From Mucilaginibacter arboris (GTDB taxonomy: Bacteria > Bacteroidota > Bacteroidia > Sphingobacteriales > Sphingobacteriaceae), in the NCBI RefSeq assembly GCF_009754915.1, contig NZ_WPIK01000015.1, positions 1-64,000 of the forward strand: a stretch of DNA of 64,000 bases, in the 5' to 3' direction. How positions within the stretch are numbered: position 1 is the stretch's first letter; each line of letters opens with the position of its first letter. Positions 7,144 to 14,711 of this stretch are shown one piece after another. The translations under genes and the position numbers were made by a program. Below the pieces are notes generated by a model. That model worked only from the letters and a program-made list of their open reading frames with translations, was not told the DNA's origin and did no database searches.

Positions 7144-7211
7144 AATGACTGCAAATGTTCGAAATCTAATCTGCACCCAATTCCTTAACTGTCAGGTTAG
7201 TGATTGACAAT
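7144..7211 (-). pseudogene. AraC-type HTH remnant
   Basis: About 68 bp matching the region encoding the second HTH of the AraC gene just upstream (7978-8050). Shared blocks include GACTGCAA.TGTTC and TAACTGTCAGGTTAGTG. Translated, it gives NLTVKELG, then after a frameshift DFEHLQSF, compared with NLTVSEIA and GFEHLQSF in the intact gene. It is a decayed relative or duplicate fragment. Confidence 0.7.
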
Positions 7212-7229
7212 CAATGTGAATGACATACA

Positions 7230-7883
7230 CTATTTGTCAGCAACCGTGTTTTTTATTTTTGATACACTTGATGTTAATGCCCAAAAAATCCACATGCAAA
7301 AATTTAAAATAAGGGCAGCTATTGGCGCAAAAAATGAAATCATAAATACAATAGCGTTTAACAAAGTTCCTACATATAGCCCTTGACTTATGCTCTTAAC
7401 TGTTTCCTCGGATATATTTTTTAAAAGCAGAATTCCGTTGCTACTTTTTACAGCATGCATGAACAAAATAGAGGTTAGCGTTACCAATAAACAATATCCT
7501 GTGTAAAATAGAATGGCTACTTTTTGTGCGTTTGTAAGTAAGAATTCGCCTACCGTTCTTGTGGGGAATGGAACAAAGGCTATAATTAGCAACAATAAGC
7601 CATTTATGATAATTAATTTGTTGTTTGTAGTGCGAAGCAGTTTAAATATTTGATGATGAGCCATCCACATAAGCAGTACAACAGCAAACGAGTTAACGTA
7701 TGCAAATACCTTTGTCCACGAACCCAACAAATAAACCAGAAGCTCCGAATTAGACGTTGTTAGTAATGGATGATGTGTTTCAATGGCTGAAACATCAATT
7801 CCTAATTCAATAGACAAAAGCGTAATGACTACGGCAAAGATGCCATCGCTAAAAGTCTCAATGCGTGCAGTATCTTTTTCCAT
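7230..7883 (-). CDS. TMEM175-family potassium channel (DUF1211)
   Basis: 217 aa with about six hydrophobic segments. The signature of TMEM175-type channels is at residues 7-21 (R then FSDGIFAVVIT). Bacterial TMEM175 proteins form tetrameric potassium-selective channels in the inner membrane. The length fits a single six-helix repeat. It is separated by only 31 bp from the AraC gene upstream on the same strand and may be the third gene of that operon. Channel function is inferred from the family signature. No regulatory domain is attached. Confidence 0.85.
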   Translation of the reverse strand: MEKDTARIETFSDGIFAVVITLLSIELGIDVSAIETHHPLLTTSNSELLVYLLGSWTKVFAYVNSFAVVLLMWMAHHQIFKLLRTTNNKLIIINGLLLLIIAFVPFPTRTVGEFLLTNAQKVAILFYTGYCLLVTLTSILFMHAVKSSNGILLLKNISEETVKSISQGLYVGTLLNAIVFMISFFAPIAALILNFCMWIFWALTSSVSKIKNTVADK

Positions 7884-7914
7884 TAATAGTTTTTAAACAC
7901 CCCTTCTCAGTTAA

Positions 7915-8823
7915 TCAGTTAAAGGACTGCCTAAACCCCAACGGCGAAAGAGCCGTTTTTGTCTTGAACAACTTGCTGAAGGACTGCAAGTGTTCAAAGC
8001 CTAACTCATAGGCAATTTCACTAACTGTCAGGTTAGTGGTTGATAATTTCTCTTTAGCTTTTTCTATCAGCTTATCATGAATGTGTTGCTGTGTGTTTTG
8101 TCCTGTCAACATCCGCAATAAATTGCTTAAATACTTAGGCGAAAGATGTAGCTGTGCGGCAATGTTTTGAACAGTCGGTAAACCTCTGTTAATTAAATTA
8201 TCGCTGTTGAAATAGTCAGTGAGTAAGCTTTCTAAAAGGGCAAGTATTTGGTGATTGCCCTTTTCCCGTGTGATGAATTGACGATTGTAAAAACGTTCAG
8301 CATAATTAAGCAAACTCTCAACTTGCGAAATGATAATTTGCTTGCTGAACTTGTCAATGTTGGAATTATATTCCTGCTGAATATTCAGGATGATGTTATT
8401 AATAATCGCTTCTTCCTTTGCAGAAAGGAACAGGGCTTCGTTTGCAGAATAATCCCAAAAATCATAACCCTTTATGGTTTTAGCTAACGATGTATTCCAT
8501 ATAAAATCAGGATGAATAAAAAGCACCCATCCTGATTGTTTCAATTCTACCTCTTTATTGTCAAGAGCAATGCTAAAAACCTGGTTCGGAGACATAAAAG
8601 ACATGATGCCGTCATCAAAATCAAAGGGCTGTTGCCCGTATTTTACTTTGGCATTGGACATTCTTTTTATAGCAATACAATAAAAATCCAGCATCAGACT
8701 TTCCGGCTCATCAATGTGTAAATGATTTACAGTCTCAACGTCAATTACGCTAATTAACGGATGCTCCGGTCTAGGAAGTTGCCTGAACTGGTGAAACTCA
8801 CTTATTGTTTTAAAACGCTTCAT
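7915..8823 (-). CDS. AraC-family transcriptional regulator
   Basis: 302 aa. The C-terminal ~100 residues carry two HTH motifs (VQNIAAQLHLSPKYLSNLLR, then LTVSEIAYELGFEHLQSFSK) and end in the typical PLGFRQ. The N-terminal ~180 residues look like a cupin-type effector-sensing domain. The start overlaps the oxidoreductase stop by 4 bp, so it is translated in one operon with it. A 15-bp direct repeat with 21-bp spacing upstream of the operon (9845-9880) is the likely binding site, implying autoregulation. The inducer is unknown. Confidence 0.88.
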   Translation of the reverse strand: MKRFKTISEFHQFRQLPRPEHPLISVIDVETVNHLHIDEPESLMLDFYCIAIKRMSNAKVKYGQQPFDFDDGIMSFMSPNQVFSIALDNKEVELKQSGWVLFIHPDFIWNTSLAKTIKGYDFWDYSANEALFLSAKEEAIINNIILNIQQEYNSNIDKFSKQIIISQVESLLNYAERFYNRQFITREKGNHQILALLESLLTDYFNSDNLINRGLPTVQNIAAQLHLSPKYLSNLLRMLTGQNTQQHIHDKLIEKAKEKLSTTNLTVSEIAYELGFEHLQSFSKLFKTKTALSPLGFRQSFN

Positions 8824-9800
8824 GCTTGCTTATCTTCTTTTCTTATTTCCAATATCAGCTTACCACGAACGTGCCACGTTTCACTTTCCCGATGCGCTTC
8901 AGCAACTTCTTCCAATGGATAAACCCTGCTGATAGTAACCTGTACCTTGCCTACATCAATTAATTGCGCAATTTGTTCCAGCCATTTCTGCTTCATTTGC
9001 GGTGCAACCAATTCACCTTTGGCGCCCTTTTTTGCAAGTGCTTTTGTAACGACATCGCTAAACGGAAAATCAATGTTCGTGCTTACCAAGATACCACCTT
9101 CCTTCAAAACCTTCAAAGACTTTAGCCGCTCATTGTCGTCGCGTAGGGGTGAGGCATCAAATACGACGTCTATGTCGTGCAACACTTCTTCAAACTGCTT
9201 ATTTTTATAGTCAATCACTTCATCTGCTCCAAGGTCTTTTAGGTGTTCATGATTTTGTGCGGAAGCCGTTCCGATTGCATACGCACCTTTGCTTTTTGCA
9301 AATTGCAAAGCGAAACTTCCAACACCGCCTGCCGCACCATGAATGAGAATGCGCTGACCGGATTGTAACTTTCCGAGTTCAACAGCACCTGTCCACGCTA
9401 CAAGTGCTGCCAAAGGCACACCGGCTGCTTGATTGAAACCAATGCTTTTAGGTTTGAGTGCGAATTGGCTTGCTTTAGCAGCAAGATATTCGGCATAGCT
9501 TCCATTGCTGCCTGGAAAGTTAGGAACGCCGTATACTTCATCGCCTTTTTTGAAGTCTTTTACATCGCTGCCAACTTTTTCTACGATGCCCGCTGCATCC
9601 CAGCCTAACGTCATAGGCAGTGTTAACAAGGGGCGCAGAAAGTCATTGCCGCCATTACGAATTACCCAATCTACAGGGTTCACGCCACTGGCATACACCT
9701 TCACCAAAATCTCATCAGGTGCGGGAACAGGGCGTTCTACCTGTTCTAATTTCAATACTTCCGGTCCGCCAAATTCATTAATTCTGATTGCTTTCATCAT
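8820..9800 (-). CDS. MDR-family NADP-dependent quinone oxidoreductase
   Basis: 326 aa, a medium-chain dehydrogenase/reductase of the zinc-free quinone oxidoreductase type. The N-terminal GroES-like part (KAIRINEFGGPEVLKLEQVE, SGVNPVDWVIRNG) is followed by a Rossmann NADP site (HGAAGGVGSFALQFAKSKGA) near residue 152. No structural zinc cysteines are seen. Family members reduce quinones or enones using NADPH. Its operon partner is the AraC regulator, whose gene overlaps by 4 bp. Start choice: two adjacent ATGs at 9800 and 9797 are equally possible. The substrate is not predictable. Confidence 0.88.
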   Translation of the reverse strand: MMKAIRINEFGGPEVLKLEQVERPVPAPDEILVKVYASGVNPVDWVIRNGGNDFLRPLLTLPMTLGWDAAGIVEKVGSDVKDFKKGDEVYGVPNFPGSNGSYAEYLAAKASQFALKPKSIGFNQAAGVPLAALVAWTGAVELGKLQSGQRILIHGAAGGVGSFALQFAKSKGAYAIGTASAQNHEHLKDLGADEVIDYKNKQFEEVLHDIDVVFDASPLRDDNERLKSLKVLKEGGILVSTNIDFPFSDVVTKALAKKGAKGELVAPQMKQKWLEQIAQLIDVGKVQVTISRVYPLEEVAEAHRESETWHVRGKLILEIRKEDKQA

Positions 9801-9816
9801 ATTTCTTTTAATGATA

Positions 9817-9824
9817 CAAAGTTC
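9817..9824 (-). promoter_or_regulatory. candidate -7 box of the oxidoreductase-araC operon
   Basis: On the minus strand GAACTTTG lies 17 bp upstream of the start codon and matches the Bacteroidota -7 box TAnnTTTG at all but the first base. It lies between the start and the direct-repeat operator at 9845-9880, in the position expected for an activator site upstream of the promoter. Confidence 0.4.
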
Positions 9825-9844
9825 AGCAACAGTTCATAAATAGA

Positions 9845-9880
9845 TTTAGTCAAAACGCCTTTTAGTTTAGTCAAAATGCC
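9845..9880. promoter_or_regulatory. direct-repeat operator, probably AraC-type
   Basis: TTTAGTCAAAACGCC (9845-9859) and TTTAGTCAAAATGCC (9866-9880) match at 14 of 15 positions and are spaced 21 bp start to start, two helical turns. This is the geometry used by AraC-family dimers. The pair lies 45-80 bp upstream of the oxidoreductase-araC operon. Confidence 0.65.
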
Positions 9881-10116
9881 GAAGTTCGTTTGCCGGTTGT
9901 AGGCTGTACCTCTGAATGATTGTTTGCCCGTGATATTTTCTAAAAGTTAATTGAGAACCCTCCAACGAAAGCGTGTTATCTACCAATATAAATCTGATGA
10001 ATAGAAATGATGTCCTGCACTTCCTGTTTAATTTGCTGATGACTTCTTTGTGCGTCGGCCCATCCAACTTGTAATTTATAAATTTTAGCTTAATTCAATA
10101 TGAGTTTTTTACCTAT
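9881..10116 (-). other. probable decayed coding stretch
   Basis: A 66-aa ORF (9867-10067) is present but its 3-prime end runs into the operator, and its sequence resembles no family. In a neighbouring frame a protein-like stretch (QQIKQEVQDIISIHQIYIG) is followed by stops. This looks like a decayed gene rather than a real small one. Confidence 0.3.
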
Positions 10117-11352
10117 CTATATTTCCTCGACCTTCCCCTTCACCAAAACCCTCTTCATACTCCGATAAGCCAAGCCCGTACTCACCAAAATCAAAATAGC
10201 ACCCACAAAAAACGGGGCACCGGGAAACAGGAATGGTGTTTTGGTACTGGTAAAATAAGCAAACAAACTGGTCATCATCACCGGTGCAAAAATGGTGGTG
10301 GCGCTCATTAAACTGGTTAAGGCGCCTTGCAATGCGCCTTGTTCGTTTGGCGGTATAAAGCCCGACATGATACTTTGTAAAGCCGGGCCGGCAATTCCGC
10401 CCAGCGAATAAGGAATGATAAAGACGAACATCTGCCATCCGCTTAAAGCAAACGCAAACAGGAACAAGCCTAAACTGTACAGGATAAAACCTACATACAA
10501 GCTTTTTTCGGTTCCCAGTTTGGGGATTGTCCAGCGGATCACAACTGTTTGTACCAATGCCGTCATCAACCCAACAAAACCCAGCGAATAGCCAACTATT
10601 GCTTCGTTCCACTTAAATTTTTCCATGCCGTAATAACTCCAGGTGCTTTGCATGCCGTTGTTGGCGGTATAAAGCAGGATCAGGGAAATGACCAATCCGC
10701 TGATGGCAGGATATTTTCTAAGCTGCAATAAAGCACCGATCGGATTAGCGCGCTTGATTTGGAACGGCCGCCTGTGATCGGGGGAAAGCGATTCGGGCAA
10801 AACAAAAAACCCATATAAGGCATTGAGCAAACTTAAACCGGCAGCAGCCATAAACGGAACTCGCGAACCATATTGCCCTAATAAACCGCCCAAAACGGGA
10901 CCGATAATAAAACCGAGCCCAAAGGCAGCGCCGATCATCCCAAAGTTTTGTGCGCGGTTTTCCGACGTACTGATATCGGCAATGTAAGCCGAAGCGGTTG
11001 TAAAACTGGCGCCGGTAATGCCGGCAATGGTACGGCCCACAAACAGCCAGCCAACGCTTGGAGCGAAAGCGAGGAAGAGGTAATCCAATCCGAAACCTAA
11101 AAGCGAAAACAGCAGTACCGGCCTTCGGCCAAAACGGTCGCTCAAATTGCCTAAAACCGGCGCAAACAGGAACTGCATAATGGCGTAAGCGAAAGTAAGC
11201 CAGCCGCCAATAACCGAAGCCTGACTTAAATTTCCGTGGATCAGTTCGGAAATGAGTTTGGGCAGCACCGGGATAATAATGCCAAAACCGGTTACATCAA
11301 TCAACAGGGTTACAAAAATAAAACCAAGTGCCGCTTTGCGCGAAGAAGCCAT
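10117..11352 (-). CDS. TetA-like MFS efflux transporter
   Basis: 411 aa, twelve predicted membrane helices, inner membrane. Features typical of the Tet(A)-class drug:proton antiporters are [17 protein letters not shown] in helix 1, motif A in the 2-3 loop ([14 protein letters not shown]) and [20 protein letters not shown] between helices 4 and 5. Substrate may be tetracyclines or another drug; this cannot be told from sequence. Its last ~35 codons are duplicated as remnants at 2217-2314 and 6885-6985, which suggests the 3-prime end was a repeated site of insertion or exchange. An interspersed motif lies 48 bp upstream of its start, the first after a long gap. Confidence 0.9.
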   Translation of the reverse strand: MASSRKAALGFIFVTLLIDVTGFGIIIPVLPKLISELIHGNLSQASVIGGWLTFAYAIMQFLFAPVLGNLSDRFGRRPVLLFSLLGFGLDYLFLAFAPSVGWLFVGRTIAGITGASFTTASAYIADISTSENRAQNFGMIGAAFGLGFIIGPVLGGLLGQYGSRVPFMAAAGLSLLNALYGFFVLPESLSPDHRRPFQIKRANPIGALLQLRKYPAISGLVISLILLYTANNGMQSTWSYYGMEKFKWNEAIVGYSLGFVGLMTALVQTVVIRWTIPKLGTEKSLYVGFILYSLGLFLFAFALSGWQMFVFIIPYSLGGIAGPALQSIMSGFIPPNEQGALQGALTSLMSATTIFAPVMMTSLFAYFTSTKTPFLFPGAPFFVGAILILVSTGLAYRSMKRVLVKGKVEEI

Positions 11353-11399
11353 AGTAATTATCAGGTTGAGGTGGAAACCGAATATCGCAATTTTAGGCA

Positions 11400-11413
11400 G
11401 ATAAAAGAAGCAT
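11400..11413 (+). repeat. interspersed 14-bp motif (exact)
   Basis: Exact GATAAAAGAAGCAT preceded by TTTTAGGCA. Its last base is the final base of the proC stop codon. Confidence 0.9.
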
Positions 11414-12225
11414 CAGTCTTCCTTGTACAATTCACCGGCTTTAATTGCAGAAGTTTTAATGCCTTTGATCATGGCCGAACTAAAACCGTTATGTTCCATT
11501 TCGTTCAAACCGGCAATGGTACAGCCTTTTGGCGAAGTTACTTTATCAATTTCCTGTTCAGGATGAGAACTTAGTTGCAACAATAAGTCCGCCGCGCCTT
11601 TTGCCGTTTGTGCTGCCATTTTTAACGCATCATGCGCATGGAAACCAATTTCCGTTCCGCCTTGTGATGCTGCACGGATTGAACGTAAAAAGAAAGCGAT
11701 TCCGCAAGCGCATAAAGCGGTGGCCGAAGTCATCAGTTCTTCGTTAATTTCGATACTTGTGCCAACGGTATCAAACATAGATTGAACAAGATTAAGGTTT
11801 TCTGCGGAAGCATTATCCGTAGCCAAACAAGTCATGGATTGTCCGATGGCAATTGCAGTATTTGGCATGGCGCGCACAACCTGTACCTCAGCTTCCAATT
11901 GTTTGCGGATATCGGCACAACTTACACCGGAAATAACCGAAATGAAAAGTTGTTTTTCTACCTGAATACTTGCTTTGATTTCATCCAACAACTTGTTTAA
12001 TTGTTGCGGCAATACGGCAATGATAATAATAGATGCTTCTTTTACCGCATTAAAATTGTTATTGGAAGTTTGGAAACCAAGTTCAGCTTGCGGCTGCAAG
12101 GCAGCCAAATTGCGACGTGTTAAAGTGATGTTTGCCGGTTCGGAAATTTGTGCTTTTACCAAACCTTTTGCCAAAGATAATCCAATATTGCCGCTGCCAA
12201 GTATGGCTATTTTTTTGTTGATCAT
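11413..12225 (-). CDS. proC: pyrroline-5-carboxylate reductase
   Basis: 270 aa from the ATG at 12225. The upstream in-frame extension to 12285 is low-complexity repeat and is rejected. The N-terminal Rossmann motif (IAILGSGNIGLSLAKGLVKA) binds NAD(P)H. The C-terminal dimer domain has ALCACGIAFFLRSIRAAS and TSPKGCTIAGLNEMEHNGF, the family signature. It reduces 1-pyrroline-5-carboxylate to proline in the cytoplasm. It follows argB on the same strand, as is common in Bacteroidota arginine clusters. A near-match of the 14-bp motif (12033-12046) is inside the gene and encodes VKEAS. Confidence 0.93.
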   Translation of the reverse strand: MINKKIAILGSGNIGLSLAKGLVKAQISEPANITLTRRNLAALQPQAELGFQTSNNNFNAVKEASIIIIAVLPQQLNKLLDEIKASIQVEKQLFISVISGVSCADIRKQLEAEVQVVRAMPNTAIAIGQSMTCLATDNASAENLNLVQSMFDTVGTSIEINEELMTSATALCACGIAFFLRSIRAASQGGTEIGFHAHDALKMAAQTAKGAADLLLQLSSHPEQEIDKVTSPKGCTIAGLNEMEHNGFSSAMIKGIKTSAIKAGELYKED

Positions 12226-12227
12226 TT

Positions 12228-12315
12228 TTTGTAAGTTGTAAGTTGTAAGTTGTGAGTTGTATGTTTTTGGTTGACGGTTGTACATGAAGAACTGGAAACA
12301 GGCAACTCGAAACTG
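12228..12315. repeat. degenerate AGTTGTAAGTTG simple repeat
   Basis: Between argB and proC lie short imperfect repeats of GTAAGTTGTAAGTTGTGAG, ending in CAACTCGAAACTGTCAACTC. Similar repeats occur at 31680-31740 and 31820-32117. They are simple intergenic repeats with no coding function. They explain the false N-terminal extension of proC. Confidence 0.7.
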
Positions 12316-13104
12316 TCAACTCCTCAGCATTGTGCCGAAAGTTGCGTTTGTATTTAAATAATGCAGTTCATCGGCCTGGCCGATGATCACTTCTTTTACA
12401 CCACTTTTTATGGCAGCAAAAGCGTTATCTAATTTGGGGAGCATTCCTTCTGAAACTATTTTTTCCAGTTTTAAGGTTTCATAGCGCTGCGGGCCGATCT
12501 CCCGGATCAGTGAACCTTCATCATCAATATCCTGCAAAACGCCTTTTTTCTCGAAGCAGTAAATCAAAGTAGTTTCGTAAATTTCAGCTAAAGCAACCGC
12601 AAGGGCAGAAGCAATGGTATCAGCGTTTGTATTGAGCAACTGACCGTCGCCATCGTGTGTTAACGCGCAAAAAACAGGCGTAAAAGAAGCATCCAGCAAT
12701 TTGCCGATGCTTTCTGCCTGAATGGAGTTTTCATCCAGATCTCCCACAAAACCATAATCAATGGTTTTTACAGGACGTTTTTTTGCCCGGATAAAATTGC
12801 CATCGGCGCCGGTTAAACCAATGGCGTTATTGCCGTAACGCTGCAATTGCGCCACCATGTTTTTGTTGATCAACCCGGCATAAACCATGGTAACTACGCG
12901 CAGCGTTTCGATATCGGTAATGCGGCGGCCATCCACTAATTTAGCTTCGATACCCAGCGAAGAAGAAATTTGCGTGGCCACTTTTCCGCCTCCGTGAACT
13001 AATATTTTCAAGCCTTCCAGCTCAGCAAAGTCTTTTAAAAACTGGTGCAGCCTGGCAGAATTATCAATTACGTTACCGCCAATTTTAATTACGTAGAGCT
13101 TCAT
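12316..13104 (-). CDS. argB: acetylglutamate (or succinylglutamate) kinase
   Basis: 262 aa, full length for ArgB. The amino-acid-kinase motifs are KIGGNVID (residues 7-14), LVHGGGKVAT (35-44), GLTGADGN and LLNTNADTIASALAVAL. It phosphorylates the N-acylated glutamate in arginine synthesis. Some Bacteroidota use succinylated rather than acetylated intermediates, and sequence alone does not decide which applies here. The start codon is the ATG that ends an interspersed 14-bp motif (13103-13116 on the opposite strand). A further motif copy (12679-12692) lies inside the gene. It precedes proC on the same strand. Confidence 0.93.
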   Translation of the reverse strand: MKLYVIKIGGNVIDNSARLHQFLKDFAELEGLKILVHGGGKVATQISSSLGIEAKLVDGRRITDIETLRVVTMVYAGLINKNMVAQLQRYGNNAIGLTGADGNFIRAKKRPVKTIDYGFVGDLDENSIQAESIGKLLDASFTPVFCALTHDGDGQLLNTNADTIASALAVALAEIYETTLIYCFEKKGVLQDIDDEGSLIREIGPQRYETLKLEKIVSEGMLPKLDNAFAAIKSGVKEVIIGQADELHYLNTNATFGTMLRS

Positions 13105-13116
13105 GCTTCTTTTATC
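13103..13116 (-). repeat. interspersed 14-bp motif at argB start codon
   Basis: On the minus strand the motif is GATAAAAGAAGCAT and its final AT are the first two bases of the argB ATG. Confidence 0.9.
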
Positions 13117-13272
13117 AGTATAAATTATTTAATGCCGAAAATAAGCAATGATTTGTTTGGAGTAGGAGAGAATTATTAAGAAAATCAAAAATGCTTGCTG
13201 ATGCTGTTTTTATCACCTGAAAATCCTTGAAAACCAATTTCTGATTTTATTAGGGTAGCAACAGGAAAATGC

Positions 13273-13280
13273 TAACTTTG
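13273..13280 (+). promoter_or_regulatory. -7 promoter box of tRNA-Ser
   Basis: TAACTTTG, an exact match to the Bacteroidota -7 element TAnnTTTG. It ends 13 bp before the tRNA 5-prime end. No clear -33 element was found at the usual spacing. Confidence 0.65.
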
Positions 13281-13293
13281 CAATCGCAAAAAA

Positions 13294-13380
13294 GGAGAGG
13301 TGTCTGAGTGGTCGAAAGAGCAAGCCTGGAAAGTTTGTATACCCGCAAGGGTATCGTGGGTTCGAATCCCACCTTCTCCG
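13294..13380 (+). tRNA. tRNA-Ser(GGA)
   Basis: 87 nt. The 7-bp acceptor stem GGAGAGG pairs with CTTCTCC through one G-U pair. The anticodon loop CTGGAAA carries anticodon GGA and is closed by CAAGC/GTTTG. A long variable arm (TACCCGCAAGGGTA) marks it as class II, and the T arm contains GGTTCGAATCC. The discriminator is G, and the CCA end is not encoded. It decodes UCC/UCU serine codons. Confidence 0.96.
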
Positions 13381-13388
13381 CAAATATT

Positions 13389-13426
13389 AAACGCATTTTA
13401 TTGGATAAATTGAAGTGCGTTTTTTA
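13389..13426 (+). terminator. terminator after tRNA-Ser
   Basis: AAACGCA pairs with TGCGTTT across a ~20-nt loop and is followed by a T run. It lies 9 bp after the tRNA. Confidence 0.6.
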
Positions 13427-13486
13427 TTTTCTTTTGATTTTTGCTTTTTTTAAGTTAAAACAAATAAAAACCCTGGTATTTACGGC

Positions 13487-13900
13487 TTAATTTGTAACAA
13501 TAATTTTAGCAATTTCAGTAGAAGGATGTACTGCACAATGATAGGTGTAAGTGCCTGGGTTAGAAAACCGGTGCAAGTAGGTTTGGTTGACAGCTAAAAT
13601 TTTACTGTCGAAACCTCCTGCGGAGTCAGTAACAGAATGTGGAGCGGAATCCAGATTAGTCCAGGTAACACTTCCGCCGGCTTTTAGATAAACAATTGTA
13701 GGCACGAAAGCGAAATTTTGTATAATAGCGGCTGCTGCAACTACCGGTGTTTTAGCGCCTGTTTGAGGTGAAGGGGCCGGAGAAGGATTATCGTTAGGAC
13801 TTGATTTGTTGCAACGTATTAATAAAAAGATAGTTGTAATTGCAAGTATCAGGTTTATTAACTTGTTAATTTTTTTAGTAGTTATTTCAGTATATAGCAT
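13487..13900 (-). CDS. cupredoxin/plastocyanin-like exported protein
   Basis: 137 aa. An N-terminal hydrophobic segment ends in LLIRC, a poor lipobox, and is followed by a Pro/Ser-rich linker and a cupredoxin domain. Copper ligands are visible as His88 (APHSV), Cys122 and His125 (YHCAVHPST). The fourth ligand, normally Met three residues after the last His (HPSM), is Thr128 here. Such proteins carry electrons in the periplasm. The axial substitution would change the copper site, or it may mean copper is not bound. The gene stands alone between tRNA-Ser and a small unknown gene. Confidence 0.8.
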   Translation of the reverse strand: MLYTEITTKKINKLINLILAITTIFLLIRCNKSSPNDNPSPAPSPQTGAKTPVVAAAAIIQNFAFVPTIVYLKAGGSVTWTNLDSAPHSVTDSAGGFDSKILAVNQTYLHRFSNPGTYTYHCAVHPSTEIAKIIVTN

Positions 13901-13923
13901 TTTGCTGCAATTTGCGTTTTTGT

Positions 13924-14196
13924 TTAACTTACTCCGTTCAAAATTACGCCATCTTCAAAAAAATATATAAATTTAAGAATGCAGCTTTTGCGGATTGCAA
14001 GAGCTAAATCTGACCCTTTTGTAAAACCAAAATACGCTTTGCCGCATTCAACTTCAAAACAAATGTGATTTTTTAGCCGGTCCCTTATATCCTCCCTTAC
14101 AATAGGTTTTCGGAAAATAAAATATTCAATGTTTTGAAAATCTATATTATCCAACTCTGCCAAAAAACTTCTGACATTTTTTTCAAATGTATCCAT
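13924..14196 (-). CDS. small uncharacterised protein
   Basis: 90 aa, not recognised. The sequence is mixed and acidic at the start (MDTFEKNVRSFLAELDNIDF) and has no signal peptide or membrane segment. The residues around CFEVECGKAYFGFTKGSDLA suggest a small alpha/beta fold. It lies 23 bp upstream of the cupredoxin gene on the same strand, so the two may share a transcript. Confidence 0.5.
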   Translation of the reverse strand: MDTFEKNVRSFLAELDNIDFQNIEYFIFRKPIVREDIRDRLKNHICFEVECGKAYFGFTKGSDLALAIRKSCILKFIYFFEDGVILNGVS

Positions 14197-14244
14197 CTAA
14201 ATTTAAGGGTTTTAATATAAACAGAAAAACATTTTTATATTTTT

Positions 14245-14355
14245 TTATTTGAAACGCATGTTAGAAGTCCGGGCGTAATGTAAGTTGCTTGAGCAGGAAG
14301 AAAGTGAGCAAATTAAATTTAGGCCCAATGCAGCAAGAAGGATAATTTTTTTCAT
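14245..14355 (-). CDS. very short lipoprotein (36 aa)
   Basis: ATG at 14355 and TAA at 14245-14247 give a 36-aa product: a Lys-Lys start, a hydrophobic stretch (IILLAALGLNLICS), the lipobox LSSC (Cys21) and a 15-residue tail (SSNLHYARTSNMRFK). This is a near-ideal lipoprotein signal with a mature chain of only about 16 residues. Tiny lipoproteins of this sort are common and usually missed in Bacteroidota. Function is unknown. The surrounding 515-bp gap has no other gene. Confidence 0.55.
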   Translation of the reverse strand: MKKIILLAALGLNLICSLSSCSSNLHYARTSNMRFK

Positions 14356-14711
14356 GACCTTAAAAGTTAAAGTGTAACAAGCAGACTTTTACAAACCATG
14401 TTCCAATCAGCAAATACGCGCAAATGCTGCTTTTAATGCTAAAGCAAGCAGATAAACAAGGTAATATTTGCCCGTTTTAATTTTAGTTAGTGGAGATTTT
14501 TGCCCGTTTTAGAAGCAGGCGCCATTTTATTCTGTTTAGGGTTATTCTTTACCAGAAACTGATGGGTTTTTAATTTGAATAAAAAATACAAGCTTTTTAT
14601 AATTAATACGCTATTTTCAAAGTGAATATCGATTATATGTTATGCTTCGTTTAACCGATAATTATTCATGAAGCCGTTGAATCGAAAGTTAAATGATAAA
14701 CAATCTGAAAT
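14356..14711. other. intergenic region upstream of two divergent genes
   Basis: About 355 bp between the small lipoprotein (minus) and the SDR protein (plus). It is AT-rich and should contain two divergent promoters, but I could not pick out confident -7 boxes. There are no motifs or hairpins of note. Confidence 0.5.

Larger units (their letters stand above)
6548..7229. other. gene-free junk region with remnants
   Basis: This 680-bp stretch holds no intact gene. It contains MFS remnant B (6885-6985), a GC-rich inverted repeat (7010-7080) and a decayed AraC fragment (7144-7211). The part from 6548 to 6884 is AT-rich and probably carries the patatin operon promoter, though no clear -7 box was found. 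Confidence 0.6.

Noticed and set aside
9867-10067. 66-aa minus-strand ORF upstream of the MFS gene
   Set aside because: No family similarity, runs into the AraC operator and has protein-like sequence in a different frame. Treated as decayed sequence.
10109-10612. 167-aa minus-strand ORF inside the MFS gene
   Set aside because: Shadow of the MFS gene in another frame.
12083-12319. 78-aa minus-strand ORF before proC
   Set aside because: Made of simple AGTTGTAAGTTG repeats and a proC shadow.
13308-13490. 60-aa plus-strand ORF
   Set aside because: Overlaps tRNA-Ser and its terminator.
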